A stretch of 64,000 bases of DNA, taken from Rufibacter sediminis. GTDB taxonomy: Bacteria; Bacteroidota; Bacteroidia; Cytophagales; Hymenobacteraceae. The translations under genes were made by a program, and so were the position numbers. Below the pieces are notes generated by a model. It saw only the letters and a list, made by a program, of their open reading frames with translations. It made no database searches and was not told the DNA's origin. The first letter of the stretch is position 1, and every line of letters begins with the position of its first letter. Location: the NCBI RefSeq assembly GCF_014269285.1, contig NZ_JACOAF010000044.1, forward strand, positions 62,001-126,000. The letters are read 5' to 3'. This document shows positions 27,772 to 39,600 of the stretch, in pieces.

Positions 27772-28632
27772 CTACTTTTTTCTGTAGAAATAGAGATGGA
27801 CCGTAGACGCGAGGCCTTTTTCACTTACTGTAAAATACCCAGAATCTGCCGCAGCGAAAGTAATTGCTTCTCCCTGGGGCTCAATGGTGTAGGGCAGCGT
27901 CTCAAACGCGTTTAACAGGTACTCCTCTAAAGGCTCATCTCCTTTTTGCCGGTACAGATACAAAGCGCCGTAGGTTTTGATGATGGCTGCCTTTCCGTTG
28001 GGGGAGAGGGCGGCGCTGACCACGTAAGAATAAGGTAAGTTCCCGACCAACTTCGCCACTTGTAGGCCGGAAGAGGCGTACGGGTATTCTACTTTGTATA
28101 CTCTGGAGAGCGTATCTGTTTTGGTGAAAAGAAGAATGTCTTTGGTCTTTGGATCGATGAGGAAAGCCTCCGCGTCATGCGAGCCGTCTGGGTACTGAAA
28201 CCGGATCATCGAAACGTTTCTGACGGTATCGGTGGTCAGGGACGGCTCGGGGAAGTGGTAGATGGTGTATTGCCGGGCCGTTCTATTGTTGTCGCCAATG
28301 TCAGCGAGGTAAACCCGGTTCTCGAAAATCATCAGGTCTTCCCAATCCCGGTTTTGGACCCCTTTTATGAAAACCTGCTTTAAAACGGCTCCATTGTGCT
28401 TGACCAGGTGCAGGCGAGTGGGGTTTCCGCTGTCTTCCTGAGCCCAAATATGCCCCGGAATGGTCTTGCTGTCCGCAATGCCGGAGATTTCCGCAATGAG
28501 CGGGATAAGGGGAATTTTCATGGGCGTGGTCGCTTGGACAGGATCTGTCTTCACAGCCTCCTCCGTTTTGCTGCAGCCGGCCAAACCCAGGAAGAAGGAA
28601 AAGAAAACGTCAAGGCGGAGGTATGTCTTCAT
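27772..28632 (-). CDS. Lipoprotein with beta-propeller-like domain
   Basis: 286 aa. A lipoprotein signal ends in LAGC with the lipidated C20. The rest is strand-rich with repeated loop motifs (IWAQEDSGNPTRLHLV, DWEDLMIFENRVYLADIGDN, DAEAFLIDPKTKDILLFTK, ALSPNGKAAIIKTYGALYLY) that suggest a propeller such as seen in SdiA-regulated or NHL-type proteins. Likely in the periplasm or outer membrane. Function unknown; it stands alone. Confidence 0.65.
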   Translation of the reverse strand: MKTYLRLDVFFSFFLGLAGCSKTEEAVKTDPVQATTPMKIPLIPLIAEISGIADSKTIPGHIWAQEDSGNPTRLHLVKHNGAVLKQVFIKGVQNRDWEDLMIFENRVYLADIGDNNRTARQYTIYHFPEPSLTTDTVRNVSMIRFQYPDGSHDAEAFLIDPKTKDILLFTKTDTLSRVYKVEYPYASSGLQVAKLVGNLPYSYVVSAALSPNGKAAIIKTYGALYLYRQKGDEPLEEYLLNAFETLPYTIEPQGEAITFAAADSGYFTVSEKGLASTVHLYFYRKK

Positions 28633-29012
28633 CTGAAAGCCGTTAAGATCAGAACCAGAATAGAGCGCATCGGGCCCGTATGGTAAATGCAGTAGCCAGA
28701 GTCACCTTTGCGCTGGGTAGCAGCAACTGTAGGTAAGATAAAGCAGATACTTCAAAAGGCAATACAATGCCGGCATTCCGCCCTTGTAAATGGCAAAGGG
28801 GCGCTCATTCGGAGAGAATAGCCTTCTCAGTCACTAGTCTCATACTTCTCCTGGATTGCAACTCCACATAAAAGCTGAGGACCAGGGAAAGACATGCCGC
28901 AAGAGTTCCGGCGGGGCAGTCATAAGAAAACAGCCGATCAGGTTTTAGGGCCTTTTTCTGAAAATCAGCTTAAAAACAGTTTGCCAATCACTAGTGCCCG
29001 GTTGGGAGGAGA
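28633..29012. other. Intergenic stretch between two minus-strand genes
   Basis: 380 bases downstream of the PAS histidine kinase and upstream of the lipoprotein gene; holds palindromic repeat copy 13 and otherwise nothing recognisable. Confidence 0.45.
28942..28977. repeat. Interspersed palindromic repeat, copy 13
   Basis: GTTTTAGGGCC and AGCTTAAAAAC arms around TTTTTCTGAAAA; 36 bases past the stop of the kinase gene. Confidence 0.65.
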
Positions 29013-31934
29013 TCAGGTGTACGCTTCGTCAAACTCAATGGAGAACTCAGTGCCGTGGTTTACCCGGCTGTGCACGTGGATTTTGCCGCCCAGGGCTTCT
29101 ACCTGCGTTTTCACCATGTACAGTCCCATGCCCTTGCCATCGGTATGGAAGTGGAACCGTTTGTACAAACCGAAGATCTTGTGCTGATGAGCCGTCAGGT
29201 CAATGCCCAGGCCATTATCCCGGAAGGTGATGATGTTTTTCCCGTCTTTTTTGTTGGACAGAATCTCAATGGCGGGCACCTGATTGGCTTGCCGGTACTT
29301 GATGCTGTTGGAGATCAGGTTAGCGAAAATGCTGTGCAAGTAGCTTTTAATGGTGTAGATCTTTTCCAGATCAGAGAAGTTTGTCTGGATGGAGACCTTT
29401 TCCTTGGCCATGAGGCCGGAGGTCATGGTTTTGATGTCTTCCACCAGCTGGTACAGGTCTACCTGTTCTTTTCGCTCGTTCACCTCCCGCCTGATTTGCA
29501 GCACATTGTTCAGGTCGTTGATGACCGCGTCCAGCTTGGCCACCGATATCTTCAGCCCATTGATGGACTTCATGAAAGCCGGGGTGCTGGGTTTCAGCGT
29601 GCAGATCAGGTCAGAAAGGCCAATGATGTTGGCCGCCGGGGCTCTGAGGTTGTGCGAGACAATGTAGGCAAACTGCTCCAGGTCTTTGTTTCTTTGCAAC
29701 AGATCAGCGGTGATGCGTTCCTTTTCCATCTGGGCAAGCCGCTCTTTGGTGACATCCTGCAGAATGCCCAACAGTTTGTCTGGCTGCCCCGGTACCGTTG
29801 GTTCCCTTTCAAAAACCAGGAAAATATACCGCACCTCGCCGTCTTTGCGGATGATGCGGCAATTGTATTGGCAGGAAACGTTCTCGGAGTTGAGGGTGCT
29901 TATTACCGTTTCTTCCACCATGGCTACATCCTCCGGATGAACGAACCCGAGAAAGGAACTGAAGTCTGCCTCTGTCTCAGCGGGCGAGGTGCCTAAGATG
30001 GCATATAGTTCATCAGACCAGATGGTCTGCTGCGTGTCAAAGGCGTACTCCCAGCTACCCAGATGAGACAGGGCTTGCGCTTGTTTCAGGCGGTTCTCGC
30101 TTTTCCCAAGCTCCTCAAACGCCTGCAGCAAGGCGGTTTCTGTGTTCTTTTTGGCGGTGATGTCCCATCTGATGATCAAGTATTGGTACGCAACGCCGCT
30201 TGCATCCAGAATAGGGATGATGGTAGTATCTGCCCAGAAGAACTTCCCGGATTTGGTTTTGCTCTTGATCTCGCTTTCCCAGATGGTTCCGCCCGAGGCT
30301 GTTAGGTTATGGTTTTCAAAAAACTCCTGTGCCGGATGGTAATCTGAAGCGATAATGCTGTAATGTTGGCCAAGCAGCTCTTCTGGCTGGTACTCAGTCA
30401 AAAGGCAGAAATTCTCATTGGCGTGAATGTACCTGCCGTTGGTGTCGGTGATGGCGACCAGGGCGGCCTGGTCCAGGGCGTACTTATAGTCTGAGATCTC
30501 CTTGATTCTCTCCGCCACGCTTTTCTCCAGCGAGAGGTTCATATTCTTCAGGAAATCGCCCGCCTGTTTACTTTCCGTGATATCCACGAAGGCAGTCATC
30601 AGGCATTCGCCCCCGTCTAGTTGCACCAGATCGGCATGAAGTAAGATATGGCGCAGCTCCCCGCTCTTGGTCTTCAGTTCAAACTCCAGAGACCTGAACT
30701 CTCCCTTCTCCCGCAACTCTTTTATCAGGATAGAACGGTCAGAGGGGTTTTTCCAAAAATTGAGCTCAGTGCTGGCTTTGCCAATCAACTCTTCCTTCTC
30801 ATAGCCAAAGAACCTGGTGTAGTTGTCATTGACATCCAGGTAAACGCCGGTGTCTACCTCTGAGATGCACTTCATGATAGGGCTTTTGTAGAAAATCTGC
30901 GAGAACAGGGTTTCGCTTTCTTTTAGCCTCTTCTCGGCCATTTTCCGGTCGGTGATGTCCTCAAAAGCCATGATCAGGCACTTCTCATTGTTAAGGAACA
31001 CCTGCTCCATGTGGTACACCACGTTTCTGATGCGGCCGTTCCTGGCTTTTATCTGCGTCTCCAGGTTCTGTACTTTCTGGTCGTGTTGCAGGCGTTCAAA
31101 CATGATCTCCCGGAAAGCGGGGTCCAGAATTATGTCCATTTCCCTGACAGATTTCCCGATGACATGCTCCCGGGTTTGGCCAAAGAACAGCAAGGCGTTC
31201 TCGTTGATATCCATGATCTTTTCCGTAGAAACCTCCACCAGTGTGAGCATGATGGGGCTCTTGTAGAAAAGGCCCGAGAAGAGCTGTTCTTTCTCTTTCA
31301 ACACCTTGGCGGCCCTGCTGCGGTTAGACAAGTTCCTGCTGATGAAGAGATAGGTAGTCATGAAGAAGAGGAACATGAAAACCGAGAAGGCCGTGAAAAT
31401 GGTCAGCATGCGCTCTGACCTCACCGACGATTCTGCGCCGTTAGCATATAGCGTTGCTCTTTCTTTTTCTTCTATGGCATGCACCAGAAGTTTGATGGAG
31501 GCCAACTGGTCCTGCAATTGCTCCCGCGCCAGGTCAGGCGAAGGAAAGGAGCCAGTGCCGGATACAACCATGGCGGCGGTCTTCACAAAGGATTCCGTGA
31601 GGCCCGATAAGGTTTTGATCTGGTATCTTTCTGCACTATCGGTTACTTGGGCGCGTAGAAGCGCCTGCAGGTGCTTGGGATAGAGTTCCCGGGCTGCATT
31701 GTACTGCGATAAGGAGGTTTGCCGGTGAAAGGAGGAAGCAGAAGCAGCTCCTTCTTCCATGTCCTCCAAATTATTGAAAAGCACTTCAATGGATTTCAAT
31801 ACCTGCAAAGAGACTTTCTCCTGGCGGTCCAGCGCGGCATTCTCCTGTAAGTTGAAGTACGCGATGACGGTGAAGAGCACCAGGCTAAGAAAAGCAATCA
31901 GGAAAACACCAAAAAGAGTGCGTTGGATGTGCAT
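29013..31934 (-). CDS. Multi-PAS sensor histidine kinase
   Basis: 973-aa membrane sensor kinase. Membrane helices at about residues 6-28 and 178-198 bracket a helical periplasmic domain of about 145 residues (CHASE3-like in size). Then come four PAS domains (about 214-330, 340-460, 475-590, 610-730; e.g. YKSPIMLTLVEVSTEKIMDI, FFGYEKEELIGK, EYQPEELLGQ), several with PAC-type DITDRK/DITESK endings. The kinase core has the H-box FAYIVSHNLRAPAANIIG, N-box FANLISNSIKYR and G-boxes DNGLGID and GKGMGLYMV. No receiver or DNA-binding domain is fused and no response regulator is adjacent, so it is an orphan in this window. Confidence 0.88.
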   Translation of the reverse strand: MHIQRTLFGVFLIAFLSLVLFTVIAYFNLQENAALDRQEKVSLQVLKSIEVLFNNLEDMEEGAASASSFHRQTSLSQYNAARELYPKHLQALLRAQVTDSAERYQIKTLSGLTESFVKTAAMVVSGTGSFPSPDLAREQLQDQLASIKLLVHAIEEKERATLYANGAESSVRSERMLTIFTAFSVFMFLFFMTTYLFISRNLSNRSRAAKVLKEKEQLFSGLFYKSPIMLTLVEVSTEKIMDINENALLFFGQTREHVIGKSVREMDIILDPAFREIMFERLQHDQKVQNLETQIKARNGRIRNVVYHMEQVFLNNEKCLIMAFEDITDRKMAEKRLKESETLFSQIFYKSPIMKCISEVDTGVYLDVNDNYTRFFGYEKEELIGKASTELNFWKNPSDRSILIKELREKGEFRSLEFELKTKSGELRHILLHADLVQLDGGECLMTAFVDITESKQAGDFLKNMNLSLEKSVAERIKEISDYKYALDQAALVAITDTNGRYIHANENFCLLTEYQPEELLGQHYSIIASDYHPAQEFFENHNLTASGGTIWESEIKSKTKSGKFFWADTTIIPILDASGVAYQYLIIRWDITAKKNTETALLQAFEELGKSENRLKQAQALSHLGSWEYAFDTQQTIWSDELYAILGTSPAETEADFSSFLGFVHPEDVAMVEETVISTLNSENVSCQYNCRIIRKDGEVRYIFLVFEREPTVPGQPDKLLGILQDVTKERLAQMEKERITADLLQRNKDLEQFAYIVSHNLRAPAANIIGLSDLICTLKPSTPAFMKSINGLKISVAKLDAVINDLNNVLQIRREVNERKEQVDLYQLVEDIKTMTSGLMAKEKVSIQTNFSDLEKIYTIKSYLHSIFANLISNSIKYRQANQVPAIEILSNKKDGKNIITFRDNGLGIDLTAHQHKIFGLYKRFHFHTDGKGMGLYMVKTQVEALGGKIHVHSRVNHGTEFSIEFDEAYT

Positions 31935-32320
31935 GGCTTGGTACAGATAAAATCTTGTATACAGTTGGCGTAGCGTCTCTAATTTGAAAAGTGCTACAAT
32001 TTCCTTAGCTGTTAGGGTGTAAAGGAGGAGCGGTGCTTTTTTGGGGATAACAAGCTTTTACAGCACTTTTTTGCAGGTAAAAGGCTTAATTTCTGATGAA
32101 TAATCTCAAAGTTAAGGATATTCTTAGTTTGATTAGCTATAAAAGACCTGTTTTCATAAGAAGGTATGAATAAATTCCTGTTTTAGAGCCGAATTTCCAA
32201 GGGAAGGCAAAAAATAGGTTTCTACGATTAATAAATAAACTTATTCCTTCCCTTAAAATGTTCCCTCAAAGGAAGATACCTGATCCGGGTCTTCCGGAGC
32301 AAAACAATCGAGGTAAAGAA
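31935..32320. other. Divergent intergenic region
   Basis: 386 bases between the kinase (-) and the desaturase-family gene (+). AT-rich; contains a weak relic of the palindromic repeat near 32174-32212. Presumably holds both promoters, but no clear box pair was fixed. Confidence 0.45.
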
Positions 32321-33085
32321 ATGAATGCACAATTTTGGTTTTTCTATGCGGTTCTGGCAGCCCGGTATCTGGCTATTGCAGGACTGGCTTTCTTGGTATT
32401 TTATATTTTCTTCCCCACTAAATTCGCCTCCCGGAAGATACAGGCTGTTTTCCCCAAACGGAAAGATTACGCCCGCGAAGTAGGGCATTCCTTCTTCACC
32501 TTTCTGGTGTTTGCGTTGTATGGCGTGGTGCTTTCCTCTGGGTGGGTTTTGCCGCATACCCAGGTCTATACCTCTATCTCACAGTATGGATGGGGTTATT
32601 TTGCGGTGAGTGTGGTGCTGGCGTTAGTCATCCATGACACGTACTTCTATTGGACGCACCGGCTCATGCACCACCCGCGCCTGTTCAAGTCCTTTCACCT
32701 GACGCACCATAAGTCTGTGAACCCGTCTCCGTGGGCGGCTTTCTCGTTCAGTCCGCTGGAGGCGGTGGTAGAAGGCGGGATTATTTTCGTGGTGGCTTTT
32801 CTCATGCCCATCCATCCGCTGGCCATTGTGCTGTTTCTGCTGCTAATGACGGTGTACAACGTGTACGGGCACCTGGGGTATGAAATCTACCCTAGGTGGC
32901 TCGTGAAGAGTGCGGTGGGTAAATGGCTGAACACCTCCACCAACCACAACATGCACCACAAGTATTTCAAGGGTAACTATGGGCTGTACTTCCGGTTCTG
33001 GGATGAATGGCTGGGGACCACCCATGCGAAATACGACGAGACGCTGGCAAAGCTTGTGCACTCAGGAAAGAGCAGCGGGCTTTAG
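32321..33085 (+). CDS. Sterol desaturase / fatty acid hydroxylase family protein
   Basis: 254-aa integral membrane, di-iron oxygenase of the fatty acid hydroxylase superfamily. It has the three histidine boxes: HDTYFYWTHRLMHH, HLTHHKS and NHNMHHKY, plus about four membrane helices. Such enzymes hydroxylate or desaturate lipids or carotenoids; the substrate is not evident. ATG 32321 (MNAQFWFFYAV) is chosen because the 21 residues of the longer frame from 32258 are polar and unlike the family. Downstream lies a long hairpin shared with the convergent GH43 gene. Confidence 0.87.
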   Translation: MNAQFWFFYAVLAARYLAIAGLAFLVFYIFFPTKFASRKIQAVFPKRKDYAREVGHSFFTFLVFALYGVVLSSGWVLPHTQVYTSISQYGWGYFAVSVVLALVIHDTYFYWTHRLMHHPRLFKSFHLTHHKSVNPSPWAAFSFSPLEAVVEGGIIFVVAFLMPIHPLAIVLFLLLMTVYNVYGHLGYEIYPRWLVKSAVGKWLNTSTNHNMHHKYFKGNYGLYFRFWDEWLGTTHAKYDETLAKLVHSGKSSGL

Positions 33086-33110
33086 GTCTGGATAGAGTTC
33101 TTGATACGCT

Positions 33111-34250
33111 TTAAAGAAACAGCCGCAAAACAGCCTTGCCGGTTTGCTCCGGAAGGCTGTTTTGCGGCTGTTTTTGGGAAAAGAGCCCTGAAACGCCTGT
33201 GCCCTGCAAGAGGATCTGCATTTCTTTTTTCACGGCCTTCACCCCTTCTGAGGTCATGACCACGCGTTTCAAAGAGCCGTCTTTGTTGTAGTCCAGGTAA
33301 TCAATGCACACGGAGCGCCGGAAACTTCCGCCGTCGGGCTGCATGCCGCCGTTGTGGTAAATGAAGTAAGATTTTCCTTTGAAGTCGATGATGGCCTGGT
33401 GGTTGGTGTTGGAGTTGCCAGCCAGTTCGTTCAGGATGCCTTTGTACTCCCAAGGGCCTTCAATGTTCTTGCTCATCGCGTAAGCGGTTTTCTCCGGGAA
33501 CTGGTACGCATAGGACAGGTAATACCAGCCGTTGCGTTTGTGAACCCAGGGCGCCTCAGTGAAATTGGGCAGCTTAATGGTGTTGATGGGGCCGTCCAGC
33601 TCGGTCATGTTTTTCTTGAGTTTGGCGTAATGCAGGGTGGTGTTGCCCCAGAAAATGTACGCCTGACCATCGTCATCAATGAAAACCGCCGGGTCAATGT
33701 CGTCCCAACCGATTTTGATGTCAGTGGTCATGTCATTGGTGATAAGCGCCGAGCCGCGAGCATCTTTAAACGGCCCGATGGGGCTGTCCGAGACCGCCAC
33801 CCCAATGGCTTTGCCCGGAATGGTGGCGTGCTCCACGGTAGAAAACCAGTAGAACTTCCCGTCGCGCTCAATCACGTGCGATGCCCAAGCCTCGCCTTTG
33901 GCCCAAGCGAAGTCCTTCGCCCGTAACGGAACCGGATGTTCGGTCCAGGTGACCAGATCCGGGGAGGAGAACACCAGCCAATCGTTCATCACATATCCTT
34001 CCCGCCGGGTTGGGGCCTCGTCAAACCCAGCGTACACGTACACCTTACCTTTGTGCACCAGCGCGGCCGGATCTGCGGTGTACTTGTGCGTGAAAATAGG
34101 GTTGCTGGTGGCTTTGATCACCGTATCGGCAGGTGAGGAGGAGACAAAAGCCGCTGCCGGGCTGCTGAACGCAAGTAAGCTAAGGCTTGCCAGAGCCAGT
34201 TTCTGGCGGGTGGTGGAAGCAATGGAAAGAAGCGGTTTCATGTAATTCAT
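33111..34250 (-). CDS. Glycoside hydrolase family 43 protein, secreted
   Basis: 379-aa five-bladed-propeller glycosidase, probably an alpha-L-arabinofuranosidase or related exo-enzyme. A signal peptide covers about residues 1-34. The GH43 catalytic triad is visible: base D60 in HKYTADPAALVHKG, D186 in WDDIDPAVFIDDDG, acid E232 in FTEAPWVHKRNGWYY. The normal domain ends near RVVMTSEGVKAVKKEMQILL; the last roughly 27 residues (about 353-379) are encoded by a copy of the palindromic repeat plus the terminator hairpin, suggesting that an insertion removed the original stop codon. ATG 34241 (residue 4) is an equally likely start. First of the minus-strand arm of the arabinan locus, downstream of GH51. 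Confidence 0.85.
   Translation of the reverse strand: MNYMKPLLSIASTTRQKLALASLSLLAFSSPAAAFVSSSPADTVIKATSNPIFTHKYTADPAALVHKGKVYVYAGFDEAPTRREGYVMNDWLVFSSPDLVTWTEHPVPLRAKDFAWAKGEAWASHVIERDGKFYWFSTVEHATIPGKAIGVAVSDSPIGPFKDARGSALITNDMTTDIKIGWDDIDPAVFIDDDGQAYIFWGNTTLHYAKLKKNMTELDGPINTIKLPNFTEAPWVHKRNGWYYLSYAYQFPEKTAYAMSKNIEGPWEYKGILNELAGNSNTNHQAIIDFKGKSYFIYHNGGMQPDGGSFRRSVCIDYLDYNKDGSLKRVVMTSEGVKAVKKEMQILLQGTGVSGLFSQKQPQNSLPEQTGKAVLRLFL
33117..33173. terminator. Long hairpin between convergent desaturase and GH43 genes
   Basis: 21-base exact arms (33117-33137 and 33153-33173; core CAGCCGCAAAACAGCC) around a loop that itself contains CCGG..CCGG. The GH43 reading frame on the minus strand runs through it before stopping at 33111-33113. 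Confidence 0.75.
33159..33194. repeat. Interspersed palindromic repeat, copy 14, inside the 3' end of a GH43 gene
   Basis: GTTTTGCGGCTGTTTTT and AAAAGAGCCCTGAAAC arms. It encodes part of the C-terminal tail of the GH43 protein on the minus strand. Confidence 0.7.
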
Positions 34251-34340
34251 AGCGACAAAGGGAAACGGCTGCCAAGGGAGCCAGAGGGAAATAGGGAAAG
34301 GAGACGCTTCCCCAGCGTTGGACCCAAAAGGGTAAAAGCT

Positions 34341-34376
34341 GTTTCGGGCCTGCTTTTACCAAAACAGGCCCGAAAC
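34341..34376. repeat. Interspersed palindromic repeat, copy 15
   Basis: GTTTCGGGCCTG and CAGGCCCGAAAC exact 12-base outer arms around CTTTTACCAAAA; between GH51 and GH43 on the minus strand. Confidence 0.8.
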
Positions 34377-34452
34377 GCATGGAGCTTAGCAGGTGAAGGC
34401 ATCCGTCAGTTTACTCCCTTTGGGAAGGCTGCTGATCGCCGTTCAGAAGAGC

Positions 34453-35994
<1,542 letters not shown>

Positions 35995-36068
35995 ACTTGG
36001 GAGGGGTTTTAGTGCGGGTTCTCTGTAAGATTTTAAAACGATCAGAATTTTATTCGTAAAACTTGCAA

Positions 36069-36100
36069 TAAATATAAGTGTATTTATTACATTTATACAA
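36069..36100 (-). promoter_or_regulatory. Promoter of the minus-strand GH51 gene
   Basis: Read on the minus strand: TTG (36100-36098), 21 bases, TATATTTA (36076-36069), one base off TAnnTTTG. About 75 bases upstream of the GH51 start. The 21-bp palindrome at 36075-36095 fills the spacer. Confidence 0.6.
36075..36095. promoter_or_regulatory. Candidate AraR operator 1 (GH51 promoter)
   Basis: TAAGTGT-N7-ACATTTA: 7-base arms with one mismatch, total 21 bp, lying between the -33 and -7 boxes of the GH51 promoter. Same layout as three other sites in the locus. Confidence 0.6.
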
Positions 36101-36473
36101 GCAAATTTTTAGATTTGAGCTCTGAAATTTGAAAGCGGTCTATAAAGCTTCTCTATATAGTAGGAGCAACCACTAATAAAAGTAGGGGTTCAAATAGAAA
36201 TAAGAAGCGCAGAGGTGCTTCTTTCGTTTTGATGCCGTTTTCACCAACCGATTTCAAAACCTGATCTAGGTTTATTGGGCCATGTTTCAATGGCTTTATA
36301 GAGTTGAGCGGAACATAGAGGTTGGAATAATAAAAGAGCATCTATAAAGATTCGCCTTACTTGTTCAGAGTCCGGTGAAAGAGTCCTGTTGCTGGCAAAA
36401 TGCCTGATCCTAGTGAACGCAGAAGCCTTTCTTCTAAGGCGTCTGCGTGGTGTGAAAAGCAGGAATACCTGTT

Positions 36474-36494
36474 TAATTGTCAAATCGTCACTTT
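36474..36494. promoter_or_regulatory. Candidate AraR operator 2 (upstream of susC promoter)
   Basis: TAATTGT-N7-TCACTTT, a weaker match to the 21-bp pattern, 24 bases upstream of the susC -33 box. Confidence 0.45.
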
Positions 36495-36517
36495 AAAAAA
36501 TAATTTTTTCCTTTTTG

Positions 36518-36548
36518 TTGTGAAAAATGCTTGGAGGGGCTACATTTA
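36518..36548 (+). promoter_or_regulatory. Promoter of susC
   Basis: TTG at 36518-36520 (inside TTTTTGTTG), 20-base spacer, TACATTTA at 36541-36548 (one base off TAnnTTTG). Predicted start of transcription near 36555, about 100 bases before the susC ATG. Confidence 0.6.
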
Positions 36549-36559
36549 TGAAAAATTGA

Positions 36560-36580
36560 TAAATGTCATTTTAACATTTA
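36560..36580. promoter_or_regulatory. Candidate AraR operator 3 (start of susC transcript)
   Basis: TAAATGT-N7-ACATTTA: perfect 7-base arms, 21 bp, just downstream of the expected susC transcription start, a position suited to repression. Confidence 0.65.
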
Positions 36581-36655
36581 CAATCTGAGTTACTTCTTTT
36601 TTGGGTCCTGCGGGTCTGATCTCAATCTATAATCTTCATCCATAATCTTAATCCT

Positions 36656-39600
36656 ATGCAACAAAATTTACTCATCAAGAAAGGGTGGATACTAGTACTC
36701 TTTCTGCTATATGGTTCCATGGTGAACGCAATGGCGCAAGGTATTGCCATTAAAGGCAAAGTGACAGACGCGAGTGGGGCAGGGTTGCCTGGGGCTTCGG
36801 TTGTGTTAAAAGGCACTAGCATAGCTTCTGCTACAGACGTGGATGGTAATTTTACCTTGAATTTGCCCAGTGGTACAGGCACCTTGGTGGTGTCTTATAT
36901 TGGCTTTGTTCCAAAAGAAGTAGGCATCAATAACCAGACTACTATCAATATAGTGTTGGAGACAGATGCAAAGTCTCTGGATGAAGTGGTGGTGGTAGGA
37001 TATGGTACCCAGCGTAAGTCTGACATTACCGGGTCAGTGGCCGTAGTAGATGTGGCGGATATGAAAAAGGTGTCTACCAATGATGTGGGCGCGATGCTGC
37101 AGGGGCGTGTTTCTGGGGTAAGTGTCAACACAGATGGGCAACCAGGGGCCTTCCCGCAGGTAAGGATTAGAGGGATAGGTACATTTGGAAACTCAGATCC
37201 CTTGTATGTGATTGATGGGGTGCCTGTTAGTACGGTTCCCCGAGAATTTAGTCCAAATGATATAGAGTCAATGCAAGTGCTGAAAGATGCATCTGCTGGA
37301 GCTATCTACGGTTCCAGGGCTGCTAATGGGGTAGTTATCATTACTACCAAGAAAGGCAGAAAAGATACTCCTTTGCAAGTGGGCTATTCTGGGTACTATG
37401 GGATTGACCAAGTGTGGCAGCGTATGCCGGTGACAAATCGTGCAAACTATCAGATACTTAATAATGAGTCTCGCCTCAATGCCGGGAAAGCATTAGCTCC
37501 GGCCAATGATCCCTCCCATCCTTCTTTTATTGATGATGTGAATACTGATTGGCAAGAAGAAGGCCTCAAGACTGGTAACCGGCAGAATCATAATGTGAGC
37601 TTGTCTGGCGGAGGTGCTAATAACACTTACAACGTCTCCCTGGACTATTTTGGGAACAAAGGGACTTATGTGGGCAATGGCCCGTCTTATGACCGCTACA
37701 CTGCCCGGGTAAATACCACCTTAGAGAAAGGTATTTTCAAGGTTGGGCAGGCGTTCAATTATACTAAATCGAATGAAAATGGCTTAGTGACCGGAGATGG
37801 AGTATTGGCCGGTGGTAGGCCTCCTTTGATCAATGACTTGGTGTTTGCCATACCTACTATGGCTTTGTACGACCCAAATAATGAAGGCGGCTTTGGAGGT
37901 ACTTTGTCAGAAAGAGAAGACGCCATCTCCCTTAATGGGATTGGTTACAATAGCCTTATCAGAAATACTACAGATGTAGACCGCTTATTTGCAAGCATCT
38001 TTGGAGAGGTGGAAATTATCAAAGGCCTTAAATACAGATTGAATTTGGGCTATGACGCTACCAACATCAGGGACTATAATTTTATCCCTGAGTTTAATTT
38101 AGGGTACTTCTTCCAAAACAATATAGCAAGGCTGAATGACAACTCCAGAAGGCTGCAAACCCTTTTAGTTGAAAATACTCTCAACTACGAAAAGGTTATT
38201 GGCCAGCACTCTCTGGCTGTATTGGTAGGCCAGATGTATCAGAAAGATGATGGCGTGTACAGACAAGGATATGCCGAAGGATTTGTGAAGCCGTACTTGC
38301 CTGTCTTATTTAACGGTGCCACAAGTACTGCCTCTGGTACAGAGGATTCCCATGTGTTGGCTTCCTACCTGGGAAGAGTTAACTACAGTTTCGCAGATAA
38401 GTATCTGGTAACAGCTACTCTTAGAAGAGACGGTTCCTCCAGATTCTCGCCCGCAAACAGGTTCGGTTATTTCCCTTCTCTTGCTTTAGGTTGGAAACTC
38501 ATCAATGAAGAATTCATCAACTTGCCTGAAGACATTTTCACGGACCTTAAGATCAGAGCGAGCTGGGGTAAACTAGGGAATGAGAACATTGGTAACTACT
38601 TATACTACCCGCTCATCAACTCAAACGTGGTCTATACTTTCAATAATGGGCAACGTGTATTGGGCGGTTTGCAAACCAATGTATATGATGAGTCAATTAA
38701 ATGGGAAGAAAAGTCAACTACCAACATCGGATTCGATGCTGTTTTATTTAATGGTGCTGTTGACTTATCTGCTGAGTATTATAATAGCAAAAGTGAAGAC
38801 GTGCTGGTGAATATTCCTATTCCGGCATCAGTAGGATCTGTGAATGCTGCTCCTGTCACTAATGCTGGTACTTTAAGAAATTCAGGTGTTGAGATAAGTG
38901 CAGGATACAACAAGCTTGCTGGTGATTTCAGGTACGGCATTTCGGCCAATTTTACTACTCTGCATAATGAAGTACTAGATCTAGGCCTGAATGTAACGGA
39001 GAGATATGGAGTTGGCTCTATCACTGAGGTAGGAGGAGAAGTAGGCCGCCATTACGGTTGGTTAGCCGATGGAATCTTCCAATCTCAGGAAGAAATAGCA
39101 AACCACGCCTTCCAAAAAGATGGTACCTCCCCAGGTGATATCAAGTTTAGAGACATTAGTGGACCAGAAGGTACTCCCGATGGTATTGTTGATACCTATG
39201 ATCGTACTTACTTGGGCAGTGGTATTCCTAAATTTACATATGGCTTAAACTTCAATGCCTCTTACAAGAATTTTGACTTCACCTTATTTATGTCAGGGAA
39301 GGGTAAATATCTTATAAACAGCAGGCTGTATAGGTCATTGATGCACACTGCGGGAGATGACAACTGGCACGAGGATATCCTGGATCGTTGGACTACGGTG
39401 AACACAGATACTGATATCCCTCGCCTAATTCACTCTGACCCAAATGAAAATGGGAGAGATTCTAATAGAGAGGGTTGGTTACAAGACGGTACCCACTTGC
39501 GCATCAATACTATCTCTCTGGGGTACAATTTTAAAGAGGGGCTTATCAAGGGCCTCGCAAGCGCCAGAGTTTATGTGACTGCTCAAAATCTATACACCTT

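Noticed and set aside
29013-31934. The multi-PAS kinase as the hybrid sensor (HTCS) of the arabinan locus
   Set aside because: It has PAS domains and no Reg_prop/Y_Y_Y periplasmic propeller, receiver or AraC-type domain, and is separated from the locus by another gene.
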